A stretch of 64,000 bases of DNA from Tetrastigma voinierianum (GCA_016808115.1 JAEQBH010004399.1:477656-541655); one strand, 5' to 3'; counted from the first letter of the stretch, positions 21,778-34,231 are shown. Notes: a model not told the origin generated them from the letters alone. Program-made: numbers and translations.

Positions 21778-23262
21778 TGATCAAAATATGTATAGATCAA
21801 ATTTCTGCTACTATTACCAAAGGACTATTACCTAATCTGATGAGGCACAGCTTTGTTTGGAGCCGAATAGAACTTGTATGCTAATAATAAAAATGGATTT
21901 GCCAACGAATTTATTGAAGATTTAGTTTTGGTCATAATGCTGCAAGTGCACAGGTCATACAAGTAATTAAAGTGGACACATAAGTCGGATATCGTTCCAC
22001 GGAGATTGAAAATAAATTAAAGTTCAGCTACCGACTACTCGAGTTCCACGTATTTGAACTTCCATTTCACAAAATTTTCGATAACTGAACTAAGAATTCC
22101 GCTCTCCGAATTTCTACATCTATAATAAAGAAAATTTTAAAATCCTCATTTGGGTGAACAGTTATTCTTGGGGAAGTAGACTTTGGGATTTTCTTTGTTG
22201 TGAAATTATCAATTTCTGCAACATAATCTAATTATATTCTATCATTAATTGGAGTCTGAAATTGTCAAAGAGACAAGGTAGTATAGTTTGGATTTCTCCC
22301 TTAACCATACATTTCACTGATTAGAGAGTCATGTTCATTTTTGAAACATGTGTCTAACCAATTACTTGTAATCAGAATTTCTTTATAAGATCTGGGTATT
22401 TTTCTTTTCCAATACTTCATGCCCATTTCTTATGACTGCAGATTTCTTGCTTCCGAGACGGGGCCATTGCTAGATTTCTCTGAAAGAGATGAATGATGTC
22501 TCGTCCTTGAGATCTTAAAGAGTTCTCCTTTCTGATTAGATCTAAGCTAACATAGGATCAAGATCATTCCTCAAGACGAGGAGATCTCTAATTGATTAAA
22601 TTGATAAATCACTAAATTAAATCTCAAACCATGAGTAGAACATGATTTATAAGTAATCTTTAGAGCTCATTAGTTCTTCGGTATTAGTCTAGCATACCCC
22701 CGATGCTTGCATCCATGCTCTAGAATCTCCCATCTACGATGTCGCTCAGGAGGGCCTCACAAATCAGGCAGAACTGATGGTCCTTAGTGGGTATAAGTTA
22801 ATAATATTAGGAACAATTCACTTCATGAACAACACCATTCAAATAAACTCAAAATTCTCAATCCAAGAAATCTTTTTCTAATTGTGCAGGAAATACCATA
22901 ACTACTTATCGAGATCTTTCCCGTAGGAAGTTGTGTTTCTCAAGCGAATCCGCAGTGAACCTTTGAAATCTTGATCGAAAATTTCCAATGTAATTATGTC
23001 GATTGAAAGAAATGAATTCCGGCTTTATCTAGATTTCATTAGATTCAAACGATGTCGAGGTGATCTTCAACAATTTGCTTCAACTTCTAAACCACGAACA
23101 ATTCACTATTTAGTCCGATAAACAAATTGAAATTCTACGCTAAATCTAATCTACGAAGAAAAGAAAAAAATGAAAGAAAATAAAAGAAAAATATAATACA
23201 AAGAGTCCTTAGCTCACCTGAATGCTGGTTTTCCATGAAATTGTACTCATGCTCTGGTGTTT

Positions 23263-23272
23263 CTATTTATAG
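23263..23272 (-). promoter_or_regulatory. TATA box of the Athila-like LTR
   Basis: The minus strand reads CTATAAATAG, a strong plant TATA element. The GTCGCGAC-repeat block lies upstream and a long transcribed-type region downstream, consistent with the U3/R boundary. Confidence 0.65.
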
Positions 23273-23329
23273 AGGCCCAAAAGTTTGAGCCCTAAATTCG
23301 AGGCTCCCTAAAACTCTGGCCCAGATTGC

Positions 23330-26300
23330 ATTCTCTGTCGCGACCTAAAAGTGTTGTTGCGACAAAGTTTTAAATCTTTATCGCAGGTCTCTATTGCAAT
23401 ATCTGCAGTAGTGTAGCGCCCGATTGGGGTTCGATACCACTAAGCGTAAGCGGCCCTTCTTAGGTCGGGCAGATTGGCGGATCCGGGCACGATCAGAGAT
23501 GCTGCATTACTAATTACTTGTAGCGCCCCCATTTGGGCTCTGATACCAGTAACTATAAATTTAGAACTTTAAGCTTTTTCATTAATATAATGTTAAATAT
23601 TTGCTTATCTTATATTATGTAGCAACGGATTACAAAATATATATACAAGCTCCATAGATGATGTTCAACAATTACAATATTTACATTGTTTACAAAACAA
23701 TACATATACAAAAATATACCAAAGGCCTTAGGGTGGGCTTTGTGGCTTTGTGGCTAACTGATCGCAGTTGTCTGTCCTCTGGTTTCCTCTTCTCTTGTAC
23801 CTACACGGATGAAACACCTGTGCTAAGCTTATATCTTAGTGGGAATTAATACATCTAGACGATCTATAATCTTGGTCATCATTTTATACACGCGCTATAC
23901 TTATGACCAAATATAACATTTACATATACTTATCCATTTTTTTTCATATCTACTTTTCATAACATGTTTCTTTTCTTATCATATTTCATATATTTTTCAT
24001 TGTCCTCTTATACTGTACTTATTATTCTTGTAATTGTAGACTATCATCGCATAAGCGATCTTGTACTTCTCATATCATATCATATACTTTATACATTTCC
24101 TTTACGTATACTTTTCATTTTCTTTTTGATGTTTCACGCTGGAAATACCTTAGAAAGCGAAATATGGAAATATCTTGTATGTACTAGAAGTTACTATCCT
24201 TGTACAGGCAGTGATCTCTATTTGTATGTGCAGAAAATTACTATCCTTTGTCTGAGGCAGTGATCTGCTGTATGAACAAGCGGGGCGCTATAATGATCCA
24301 AACGGGATCTATGTCATCGACCCAAATGAGGCCTCAATATCTGTAAACTGTATGTTGCAACAACTGTATCCCTATATGCATGCCTATCTATCCTTCTGGT
24401 CATAAATGAACCAATCATTTTATTATGTTTCCATATACTAATCTTGTAGGTATTAGGAAAATATATCATATATGAATACAATTGATATCATGTATACTTA
24501 TGAGATATTCGTTTTGAATATATTTTAAATATTTAGCGTATATAGCAATTAACATATACTTGTATTTATAGCAGACTTAGATCATAATTACTATCTTATC
24601 ATAGGGCATTAAATTTGCCCACATCACACTCGTCGAGGCAAGCGTGAAGCCGTAGAAGCAGTGAAAATGCAGTCTAATTTTTCCTTCTGATTTGGCGTGA
24701 ATTGACCGCCTGCCACTTATGGGGTCCTCCCATTAGTCTTATAGACATGTCCTCGAATATGGAATCTGAGAAACAAAACAAAACACAACATTTCCATACG
24801 CCTGAGCGGTGGCTCTGTGTGGTGTGCTCTTTGCTACGACTGCGACGAGCCCTTTGTTCTTGTGAAGATTTGTGCGAACAGAAATTTGGCCATTTTCTTC
24901 TCTCGTACGTTCTTGTGTGGAAACCCTTCGCGTGGTGTGGACCTTAAATCTTATGGACCTGTGTTTGCCTGGGACCCAGAATTTTTGCCCATATTCTTTG
25001 TTTTGTCCTTTTCGTCCCAACCAAAAACAAGCTAAAACTCATATATTCTCTAGACTAAGCGTCCCAGTGGGTTAACCCAGCAGCAATCATAGAGATCAAT
25101 TAGGTTTTTCTAAGCCCTTATTCGAGACACTTGTAAGTTAAGTTAAAGTCTAACACCGAGCAAGTGTCTATACCCCATCAAACGAGAATCCAGACTGAAA
25201 AGGAAGGATTCATACTCTCTTATACAAAATAGGGTTTACCCGACCTAACTTTCAACAACTCTAGGTTTAGGATGGATTTCTAACTAAACCCTAGAGTTGG
25301 CACAACCTAATCCATACAAAAGTCATAGTATTCCATACAAAATCCTAGTTCCATACCTTTGCTTTCTTGTTCTCTTCTTCCTTTTCTTCTCTTCTCTTCT
25401 TCTTCTTCTTCTCCTTTCTTCTTTTCTTCCTTATCCGTTTTGCTCTCCTATCCAAAGACCAACATGAGATATTTTGATTCCAAAATAAGGCCATGTTTGG
25501 CCTTATACATTTTTTCCTTCTTTTCCATTTTTTTTTCATTTAGGTCCTTCATCTCTCTATTATTCTCAATCTAACTTATTCAAATTCTACTTTGGCATAT
25601 GAACTTATTACATTATGACCCTTGGGTCCTGAATTGGTAAATTACCGATTTACCTTTGACATTGTATTAATTCTAGGTTTTTGATTATTTTATTTTTAGC
25701 ATTATTTTATTCCGGAAAAATATACATTTACTTTTATTATACCTGAAACATGTTATAAAACTGTCATGGTATAATTTGGGGTGTTACAAGTAGTCTGTCG
25801 CGACCTGCTCCCTGTGCTTCTTCTTAGATTCAGTCGCGACAAAGTTTCCTTGGTCGCAACAGTATTCTTTTCTTCAGCATATTCATTATGTCGCGACAGA
25901 GTTTCCTCTGTCGCGACAAATCTTTATTTGGCTCTTTAACAATCTGTCTTGCAAGGTTTGTCGCTCTATCCATTTTATGTCGCGACAATCTTATGTGTGA
26001 TTACTGGAATAGTTATGTTGTGACATCGACAATTGTGTCGCGACAGTGTTTCTGTGCAGCTTCTTCAAATTGGTGCCGCGACTCAGTTTTTATGTCACGA
26101 CAACATTTATGTTGGTTCTTGTTGCAACAATATTTCTTGTATTATCAGCATTTTTGTGGCGACTAGGAAAGTCTGTCGCAACAAAGTCTTATCGCCACTT
26201 AACCTGATTTCTTGTTGCAGCTTCATTTTAATCTTGCGACATAGTCTCTTTGTGTTGTCGATGTTTTTTTTCGCGACCAAGTTTTTATGTCGCGACAAGA

Positions 26301-27020
26301 CTTTTTATATTCAACTCATCTTTGTGTCAGGACCCAGTTTGTTATGTTGCGACAAGACCTCTCTTCCTTGTGTTGGAATCTTTGTCGTGACATAGAAAAA
26401 TCTGTCGCGACCTTGTTTATCAATGTTCAGCTCTTTATGTCACAACCTTAAAATCCCTGTCGCGACATAGAAGCATCTCTTCAGCTTGAAGTATGTCGCA
26501 GGATTGGATTCTTTTATTGCGACCAGGTCAGTTCATTAAGCAGGCATCACATGTTGCGACCTTGTTTATCTGTGTAGCTTGACGTTCTTCTTCAGCCATT
26601 GTCGCGACATAAATTACGCTATGTTGACAAGGTCTCTGAGAAGCTCTTCTTACGTCTCAACAAAGCGCCTTTCCATGTTGCAATAATCTTTTGTAGTGAC
26701 GAGAAGATCGCGCTCAGCGACAAAATTTATGCTTCACGCTATTTCATTTGTCATGACAGGAGCTTCTTTGTCGTGACAAATTCTTCACAGTGTTGACATC
26801 TGCTTGAAAAACCTTGTATAACATAAACTTTTTCTTTGTCTCGGCTAAATTGTTAGATTCTTCCCATTTTAGTCGCGACACGCTATCTTTGTCGCTCTGA
26901 GCTCATCTGTTAATATTCGGACTTTGTGTTCTGACGGAGAATATTGTCGTGGCTGAATTCCTTTCTATTTGTGGGCGTTTGTCGCGACCCACACAAAACT
27001 ATGTCGCGACTGCCATTATT
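23330..27020. repeat. GTCGCGAC palindrome array (interrupted)
   Basis: At least a dozen exact GTCGCGAC words, mostly extended to TGTCGCGACA, and a similar number of one-mismatch variants occur at 25,794-27,010. More lie at 23,336-23,390, on the other side of the inserted solo LTR. Spacing is irregular, about 20-120 bp. The words sit in the U3 of the minus-strand Athila-like LTR, upstream of its TATA box. Confidence 0.85.
23412..25788 (-). mobile_element. Solo gypsy LTR (family B), TSD AGTAG
   Basis: On the minus strand it starts TGTAACACCCC at 25,788 and ends GGGCGCTACA at 23,412. The 5-bp duplication AGTAG (23,407-23,411 and 25,789-25,793) is exact. It carries family-B landmarks: a GA-rich run (plus-strand TTCTTCTTCTTCTCCTTTC near 25,400), a CCCACTAAG...CTTAGCAC region (23,820-23,835), and GGATCTATGTCATCGACCC (24,305). 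A second TGTAGCGCCC at 23,519, followed by CTGATACCA, lies 107 bp inside the left end. It interrupts the GTCGCGAC array. Confidence 0.9.
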
Positions 27021-27190
27021 GCAATTGCTCTTTTCTCTTCTTTTTGCTGAAATTTTGTCCTTTTTGAATTAAAACTTACGAAAACACTAAGTTGGTGAAT
27101 ATTCCATAATTTGGCATTAAAAGCAGATCTGAGAATGTACTAAAAATAAACGGCTTATGGATTAAAAATAGATGAGTTTAGGACTCATCG

Positions 27191-27812
27191 GCTCACCTGA
27201 CAAATGTTTATATGGTTGGCTAGTTGTCTTAGTTCATGCTCCAACCAACCACTTAGGATTGGGATACTGTTAAGCTATTGCTCCGTTATCTCAATGGTAC
27301 TTTAGACCATGGTATTGTTCTTTATCATCACTCTCCACTAATGCTTCATGCATTCTCTGATGCCAATTGGGCAGACAACAAAGATGATTTAACCTCTACT
27401 AGTGCCTTCATTGTTTATCTTGGTCTACACAATCCCATTTCTTGGAGCTCTAAGAAACAACGCAGTGTCAGAATATAGATCAGTTGTCACTATTGTTGCC
27501 GAAGTTAGGTGGATATAGGTATTTGCTAAACGAGCTTGGTATATCTCTCCTGTAACAATCGGTAATCTATTGTGATTATGTTGGTGCGATGAACCTTTGC
27601 GCAAATCCAGTATTCCACTCTCGTGTGAAGCATGTTGCTCTTGACTATCACTTCATTCATGAACAAGTTCAGAGTGGACTCCTTTAGGTAGCTCACGTAT
27701 CCTCTGTCAATGAACTCGTCGATGCACCTACTAAGCCTCTTCCTCACGCTCGTTTTCAACTTCTTCATGACAAGATTGGACTCTCCTCTCGGAGCTCCAT
27801 CTTTAGGGGGAC
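27191..27812 (+). pseudogene. Ty1/copia RNase H, 3' fragment
   Basis: The copia element resumes with RPDI-type residues at 27,193. It then reads LLLRYLNGTLDHG (27,275), HAFSDANWADNKDDLTSTS (27,344-27,400) and ISWSSKKQRSV, the copia RNase H domain with its SDADWAG-type Asp. From 27,470 the frame breaks, but the remaining blocks are readable: a CDN-like segment, NPVFHSR-like (27,605), VALDYHFI-like (27,641), KPLPHARF (27,733) and KIGLSS-like (27,772). A polypurine tract CTTTAGGGGG precedes the LTR. Together with 20,880-21,777 this is one element. Confidence 0.88.
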
Positions 27813-27813
27813 A

Positions 27814-28043
27814 TGATAAAGGAAAATCAATATATGTCGGAGATCTTGTAGCCCGTCAATCTTCTCTTGAATGATTCTCTCTCATGATAAAGAAAAGTCA
27901 ATAGCAGAGAATAATTTCTCTCTTTGAACCTTCCCTTAATTGATTTGATATATTTTTATATTCTTTGATTCTTTCTCATTATATATGGGTAGTTTATATA
28001 TTTACTAATTGTATTTCCTTTACAATAGCATCTAAGGATGCTT

Positions 28044-28078
<35 letters not shown>

Positions 28079-28185
28079 ACCTTCATGACATAATGAAATA
28101 CAAGTCATTCTTTTCATCCTATTATCTCTTCACCTTATACTATACCTTCCAATGATATATTTGTCCTAAAATTTATATTTTATCA
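27814..28185 (+). mobile_element. 3' LTR of the copia element (372 bp)
   Basis: It starts TGATAAAGG right after the polypurine tract. It probably ends TTTTATCA at 28,185, giving 7-bp inverted ends TGATAAA/TTTATCA. A partial internal duplication of the start, TGATAAAGAAAAGTCAATA, lies at 27,886. A (GT)n run of about 26 bp lies near 28,049. No second copy of this LTR is in the window, so the end is inferred. Confidence 0.65.
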
Positions 28186-30770
28186 TGAACCATTTATTAA
28201 CTTTGAGGGCAACTGCACACTTGGCATAATCTTCATGAAAGTTGGATTCTCGTGAAAGCTGAGAATATGTTTGGCGCGATGGAGGCGACCACTTTGGCCC
28301 AAAGTTTTAGAGGGTTGGGCTATGAAATTGATGGCCTAAATAAAACTCGGGTCTATTGGCCTATTGAATAAGAGCGGGAAAGTAGCTACGTCAAAGGGTT
28401 AAGGTCGGCCGTACGATAGGCCATTTTAAAGAATATTTATGTTGCAAAGAAGATTATTTTTCTCTCACATTTGGGTTTTAACCTAGGTTGTGGACTCGGA
28501 TACGATTCCTTGATGTGGTTGTAGTTAGTTAGGTTATGATGATATTTGCGAGTATTTACTTGTTTACATTTTATTTAAGACACTAAATATTATATCGTCT
28601 AAGGTTATATCATTTTTGTGTATTAAATATTATTACTTATTTGCGTATTGTTATTTTATTTGAAAATTTATAAAATAGGAATATGAATTTTAGCATTTTT
28701 TAAATATTTTGGCCCGTTTAAGCTCATAGCTCATGTAGGGTCGGGTTGGAATAAAAACGGGCTGAATTGGTCGGACCCATTTTGATCCATTGTCTGAATG
28801 GGCTCAACCGATTAGGACCAAATCGACCCGTTTTCCAGGTCTATCTCTATGCATGTAAACAGCGGCTGATGCTCGGGCAAAAGCAGCTAGCACCCACCAT
28901 TGTTTTGGCAAGATGCCCCACCATTCTTAGGTGCCATCTTAACCTTTAACGTATCGGCTCCACTTTAGCAATAAGATGACCATTTTCTTTCAAAAAAACA
29001 GAAAAGTGCTTTTGTATCTCCATTATTTTCTAGTGGTGACAGGCTTTTCCTGATTATTTCCTTTGTTCCTTTATTCCTTTATTCTTTTCTCTCTGCTAAC
29101 CCTCTGTAGCTTCACGTGTTATGTGAAGTCGTGTTATGTGAGGATCGAGATGGTAGTTTGTGAATTTATAAAAATCCCTTATCTAATACTTGCTTCCACT
29201 AAAAAATAAAATAAAATAAAATAAAAAATACTTGCTACCTGCAAGCCATGTTAGGTAGTATTTATTATTTAACAAGATTATGATTTAATAGTCATTCATA
29301 AAATCTTTCAAAAAAAAAAAAGTCATTCATAAAATAAAATTTTGAACCAAATATAAATATTTATATACCAAAATCTATATATTCATTAATTTTTCTATTT
29401 TATATTATCATTTAAAATAAATTTTTTATTTATAATATAGTGTTAACATAAAACAATCATTTCTTTGACCATGATTCAATTACTGGTCACTTCACTTCAG
29501 ATAATTATTTGATGTTGGTTGTATAATACGTTCAAAAGGAGCATGTACACTTTACACTTACATCTACTCTTCACTTTCACTTTAAAATGTTAAAATTAAC
29601 CCATTATACTTATACATTTGTTGCTTATTTATCCTTACATTTTAAAATATTAAATTAATTTTTTTGTGCTGTACTGGAACATAAAAGTGACTCCTATATT
29701 TTTCACGTTTGTTTTTTAACGTTTACCTTGAAATTAATCCTTTATACCTATCAAAACCTTAAACCTGACCCATGCACAGTATTTTTATTTTTTATTTAAA
29801 ATTTTTATTTTTAAAAATTTAGATAAAATTTTATTTTATGGATGTCTCTGAATTTAACATATGTATAATTAAGGATGAATTTTTCAAATGGAATTTTATT
29901 TTTCAAAGGAAATTATTTATGATCATAATTTTATTTTTATTTTTATAAATTTATTAAATATACAAATATTATATAAATATTGATAAATTAAAAAGATTGA
30001 TTTTTTTTTATTGTTTGAATAGATGGAATAATTATTTTTATTTAAGGGATGATGTGTTCTTATAATATTTTATTTTAAAAAGATTAAAAATAATTTGTGA
30101 TCATAATATTTTTTATTTTGTATAAATTTATTAAAATTTTATGCAAATATTATATTAAATATTGATAAATTAAAATAAATAAAATAATTTATTATTTTTA
30201 AATTCTTGATTTTAAATAGTTACATTTTATGTTATTTTTGCATAAATAATAACTATTTTGGATAAAGTAAATAAATAAAAATAAGTCTAAAACTGAAAAA
30301 ACTAATTTTTAAATAAAGATTATCCTATTTACCAAAAAAATTTTAAAAATTAATCTTTTAATTTTTATCTAAGCAAAAAAATTTTAAATAGCTTTAAAAT
30401 TTCCTTCAAAAAAAATAAAATAAAAAAAACATAAAGGTGGTTTCGTGTTTTGGACAGTGTAAAGGTTTGAATTTATGCTAAAAATATAAATAATATTCAG
30501 CAAAAAATAACAATTACAAGGATGACTCATAGTCTGAACTTTCCCTTTACCTTGTTTGCTTTCTTATTCTTCAAGATGAACATATTCATTTTTATAGTTA
30601 TAATACCGTGTTTTAGATGATTAAATCCTTCGAGTGGGCTTGAAATAAATGAAGATATTATACTGTAAAATACATTAAAAATGAAGGAGGATCATGAATC
30701 ATGATGCAAAAGAGTACTTCCCTGCTCTTCTTCTTCTTCTTCTTCAGTGATTTTGAGTAAGATTGGAGAA
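28186..30770. other. AT-rich spacer without recognised genes
   Basis: No coding motif was found. At 28,700-28,850 a segment with GACCCATTTTGA and GGGCTCAACC words resembles 57,240-57,400 and is probably an old transposon fragment. The 29,160-30,440 part is extremely AT-rich, with AAATA and poly-T/A runs. Confidence 0.6.
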
Positions 30771-30774
30771 GTGA

Positions 30775-33700
30775 TTGAGATTCAGCCTTGGTTGGTTGGT
30801 TGAAGACAGGCAGGCATCATCAATGGTGGTTGCGATCAATTCTGAAGTCTTTCTCTTCCATAATCACAATATCCGGTTTCGTTGGGAATGGGGATGTCAT
30901 GGCTCCTCGCTTTTAGGTCGACTTCGAAGATGTTTCGTTAACAGCAGGGTCATCAGAAATCCTTACACGCGCAAACGAAGAGCAGCTCCCTGTGACGCAG
31001 AACTGGTTGCTAGATTTTCAAGATGCATTTTGCGATGTAGAAGACCTGCGGGATTTGGGAGGAGGAGCTGCTAAGAATCATTCTTTCTTTTCATTTTGCA
31101 GTCAATTATAAGATTAAGAGAATGAAGAGTTTCATGAGATGAGGAAAAAGAGCTCAATTCATCCGAAATGTCCTTAACAACAACAACATCGATGATGATG
31201 ACGGTGTCCGCAGTGCCGTGCTCTGTTCTACCGCTTCTCATGTGGATATTCCTACTGTATTCGGGAGAGACAGACAAGGATAAAATAATTTCGATGTTGC
31301 TGGCAGACACAGACACAGACACAGGTGGATACCATAGAGGTGAGAGTAGTAATGGCGTTGCAATCATTCGCATTGTCGGAATGACAGGTGTAGGAAAAAC
31401 GACTCTCGCTCAAATTGTCTACAATGACCATAGACTAAAGAGTCACTTTGATATTCAAGCGTGGGTCTGCGTCCACCACGATTTTGATCATTCCAGGATT
31501 CTGAGAGAGATGATGATGACGTTGTCTGATCAATATCCTCGTGCCCATTCATCTCAGAACCAGTTGTACCAGGATTTTCTAAGGTTTGTGAGGGGGAAAA
31601 GGGTCTTACTTGTTTTGGATGGTGTCCGTACTGTCAACAATATTAATGGAGACTGGAAGAAGCTTCTCTATCTCCTAAACACGGGAACAGAAGGAAGAAG
31701 TAGTGTTTTGGTTACCAGCCAAAGAAGCGATGTCTGTGGTGCTATAGAGATGGGAATGGGAATGGGAATCCAACACAGTACTAGTTCTCACACCCTGGAG
31801 TTGGACCCCTTAAACGACGACTCATCATGGGATTTGTTCCAACAAAGTGCATTTCCACTTGGGAAATGCCCCCTAGAGCTTGAAAGTTTCGCAAGGGAGA
31901 TCGTGGGCAAGTGCAAGGGTATGCCTTTTGCAGTAAAGGCAATGGGAAGCGTGTTCTTGAACAATCAACTGCTTGATAGAAGAAGCTGGCGAAAAATCTC
32001 GCAACTTGGCTTATGTGAAGTGGAGAGGGTGTGCAGATCATTCGAGATTAAGCCTAACATCTTGCCTATGCTGAAAGTGAGTTACAATCACCTACCTTCC
32101 TGTATAAAGCCCCTCTTTTCTTATTTTTCCTTATTTCCTAAAGGAATTACTTAATCAGCCAGAAAGAGTTATCCCAATTTTGGATAGCGGAAAGTTTAAT
32201 CCAAATCCCAAGATGGACAACAACCAAGAGACCATGGAGAGCTGCAAGCCAACATTTCGATCATTTGTTAAAGAGGTCCTTCTTCCACAAGAGGACTAGT
32301 AGGTCCTTCTTTCTGAAGGACTAGTAGGTCCTTTCACCCGAGGAGTAGTACTGATGACGACCAAGACGACGACGAAGACTACAACAATGACAACAACGAC
32401 CATTACATGATGATGAATGACCTGTACCATGAGTTGGCGATCAATTTCTACTCCATATTGCTTGCCAAGTGGAAGGTGAAGAGATACACCAACAATATTA
32501 TTTCTCTCACAAAACTCGTCTATATCAATTATCTGTAGAAGACAAGGCGGAGCGTCGACGATCTGTTTTCCATGTGGAAAAGATTGTTTTTGAGATTATT
32601 GAAAAATGTAAGAAGGTACGCACCCTCCTTTTCCCTTTCCCCTATCATGATAATTTGAGGAAAGTAGAGTTTGGACAATCGCTTGATCAACTGTTCAACA
32701 GCATGAAATATATGCGGGTGTTGGATCTGAGCTCAAGCACAATCCTGGAACTACCAAAATCTGTCAAAAGGCTGAAACTACTGCGCTACCTTAATCTCTC
32801 CAACACTTTGATATAAACTCTTCCTCCATTTGCAAACTCTTCTATCTGCAAGCCCTGAAACTGTTGGAGTGTCCATGCTTTTCTGAGTGCTGAGTCTAGC
32901 GTGATCTCTCAATAAACTTACGACATCTTGAGCTGGATGCAGCCTTGTGGTTCAAATCCGATTTCAAGTTACCACCAAGAATTGGGAGCTTAACCAATTT
33001 GCAAACCTTAAGTAGGTTCCCAATCAGACGTGATCAGGTCGGACATGGGATTGAAGAACTCAAGGCCATATCACGTACCTGGCCAGGATCGTTGTATTTC
33101 AAACCTTGAGAATGCAGTGAATGCGAAGGAGGCAAAGTTGGATATGAAGAAATGCTTGAAAACCCTAATGCCTCACTCAGACCTTAAGAGCTCCAAATAC
33201 TTCACTTCCAGAGGTACCAAATTTCCCACATTGGATGACAGATGTGGGCATCGATCCAACTCCAAAATCCTGGTAACAGTTTCAGCAGGATATTGCACAA
33301 GATGCACAACCCTCTCACTGGGTGGGCTACTCCACCTTAAAAAGCTCTATATGAAAGAGATGCATGAATTGAAAGAATTAATATATGATCAGGAATCAGA
33401 GAATGTCCTTTCCTTAGCTTTGTTAGAGATCAGGAACTGCCGCAGGCTGAAGATGTTGCCGTCCGGCTTTCCTAATCTTGAACATCTGAAGATCAAAAGT
33501 TGCGACTCACTCAAGGCCCTCCCTGTAACACCAGTCCTGAAAGTTCTTGTATTGGTTGATAATCTTGTTCTGGAAGATCTGAATGAAGAACATGATTATT
33601 TGGAATTGAAGATTAGTTGGTGCCCAAAGGTGGAAATTGGTGGGATGGAGAGCGCAACAAGTTTAAATCGGCCAAACATCAAGCACGTCCCTCACAGGAG

Positions 33701-33860
33701 ATTGAGATTCAAAGTGAGATTAATACGATTCGATTCGGATTCGATTCCTCCCAGTATCATCTTCGCTCCATCCCTCAATCAAGTACTGCAAGGTCCTCCA
33801 AAGCATCTTCAAGTACTCCTCCTGGGCATCATCTTACTATGCCCCGCAGAAAGGTTAGTA
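30775..33860 (+). pseudogene. CC-NBS-LRR (CNL) resistance gene, frameshifted
   Basis: Residues of an Rx-type coiled-coil domain (NWLLDFQDAFCDVEDL, 30,996-31,045) come first. A linker (TASHVDIPTVFGR, frame break near 31,265) leads into an NB-ARC frame at 31,168-32,153. That frame has P-loop GMTGVGKTT (31,378), RNBS-A FDIQAWVCV, kinase-2 LLVLDGVRTV (canonical LLVLDDVW; second Asp is Gly), RNBS-B-like VLVTSQRSD, GLPL-like GMPFAVKAMG and CIKPLFSYFSLFPKG. One extra base near 32,147 shifts the frame: YLISQKELSQFWIAESLIQ continues in another frame. An MHD-like MMNDLYHELA (32,412) and LRRs follow (YMRVLDLSSS, LRYLNLSNT, LENAVNAKEAKLD, CTTLSLGGLLHLKKLYMKEM, LKALPVTPVL), ending near 33,854 at a GTTAGT donor. 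Such proteins sense pathogen effectors in the cytoplasm. As assembled it is broken by about five frame changes; assembly error cannot be excluded. Confidence 0.88.
31168..32153 (+). pseudogene. NB-ARC domain frame of the CNL gene
   Basis: This is the longest open stretch of the window (328 codons). The real NB-ARC match begins around residue 34 (ETDKDKIISMLL), so the ATG at 31,168 is not the native start. Upstream residues belong to another frame. Residues 71-79 form the P-loop, and RNBS-A lies near residues 91-100. An acidic or threonine repeat (TDTDTDT) precedes the domain. The winged-helix part continues in a different frame after 32,147. Confidence 0.85.
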
Positions 33861-34177
33861 TATATTATGTCCAATATTCAGGAAAGATTCTGTTTTCCTC
33901 TTTTCATTTGGGGTGATGATCACAACTATGGAAACGGATTATCTTAGTGCCAAAACAAGGCTCTACCAATATTAATGGAAATTCTGCCTAGTAAAGTAAC
34001 CATTCCATGGTGAAAACTTTGCCTCTTAATTTTTACAAAATCGTACTTCTATGAATATTCTGCCTAGTAACAATTTCAGATAAAGAAACTTTACCATAGA
34101 TTATTATGGATCATAATTTCCTTTTTAGATATTGATTTGGATAGACAGTGAGGTTCCATGCGCATGATCTTTTGTAG

Positions 34178-34231
34178 GAATGCTACGCCCGGAGGTGGGA
34201 ACAAGTGAACTATCAGATTTAGGAATGCGTG
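34178..34231 (+). other. Mini-exon module 1 (54 nt)
   Basis: It is bounded by a TTTTGTAG acceptor and a GTAAGT donor. Of three frames only the third is open, and it reads MLRPEVGTSELSDLGMR. It is homologous to 35,750-35,803, with related modules at 37,740 and 37,901. Its upstream intron segment, TTGATTTGGATAGACAGTG, is also shared. Inferred to be a C-terminal exon of the CNL locus; splicing unproven. Confidence 0.6.

Larger units (their letters stand above)
21778..27190 (-). mobile_element. Minus-strand Athila-like LTR inside copia, itself split
   Basis: Read on the minus strand the repeat begins (T)GATGAGTCCTAAACTCATC at 27,190 and ends TTTGATCA near 21,778. Removing the inner solo LTR (23,412-25,788) leaves about 3 kb with no coding motif. 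Landmarks in order are the GTCGCGAC-rich U3 (27,020-25,794 and 23,410-23,330), a TATA box (23,272), and the segment homologous to 19,300-20,249. It interrupts the copia RT/RNase H region at the SLTRPD-equivalent codons. Target duplication is imprecise: CTCAC occurs at 21,771-21,775 and 27,192-27,196, two bases outside the apparent termini. Confidence 0.75.

Noticed and set aside
24739..25075. Overlapping ORFs on both strands within the solo LTR
   Set aside because: They lie inside a solo LTR; there is no domain, and related LTR copies do not keep the frames.
25794..27010. GTCGCGAC array as a CRISPR
   Set aside because: Repeats are 8-10 bp, irregularly spaced and degenerate, in a plant LTR.
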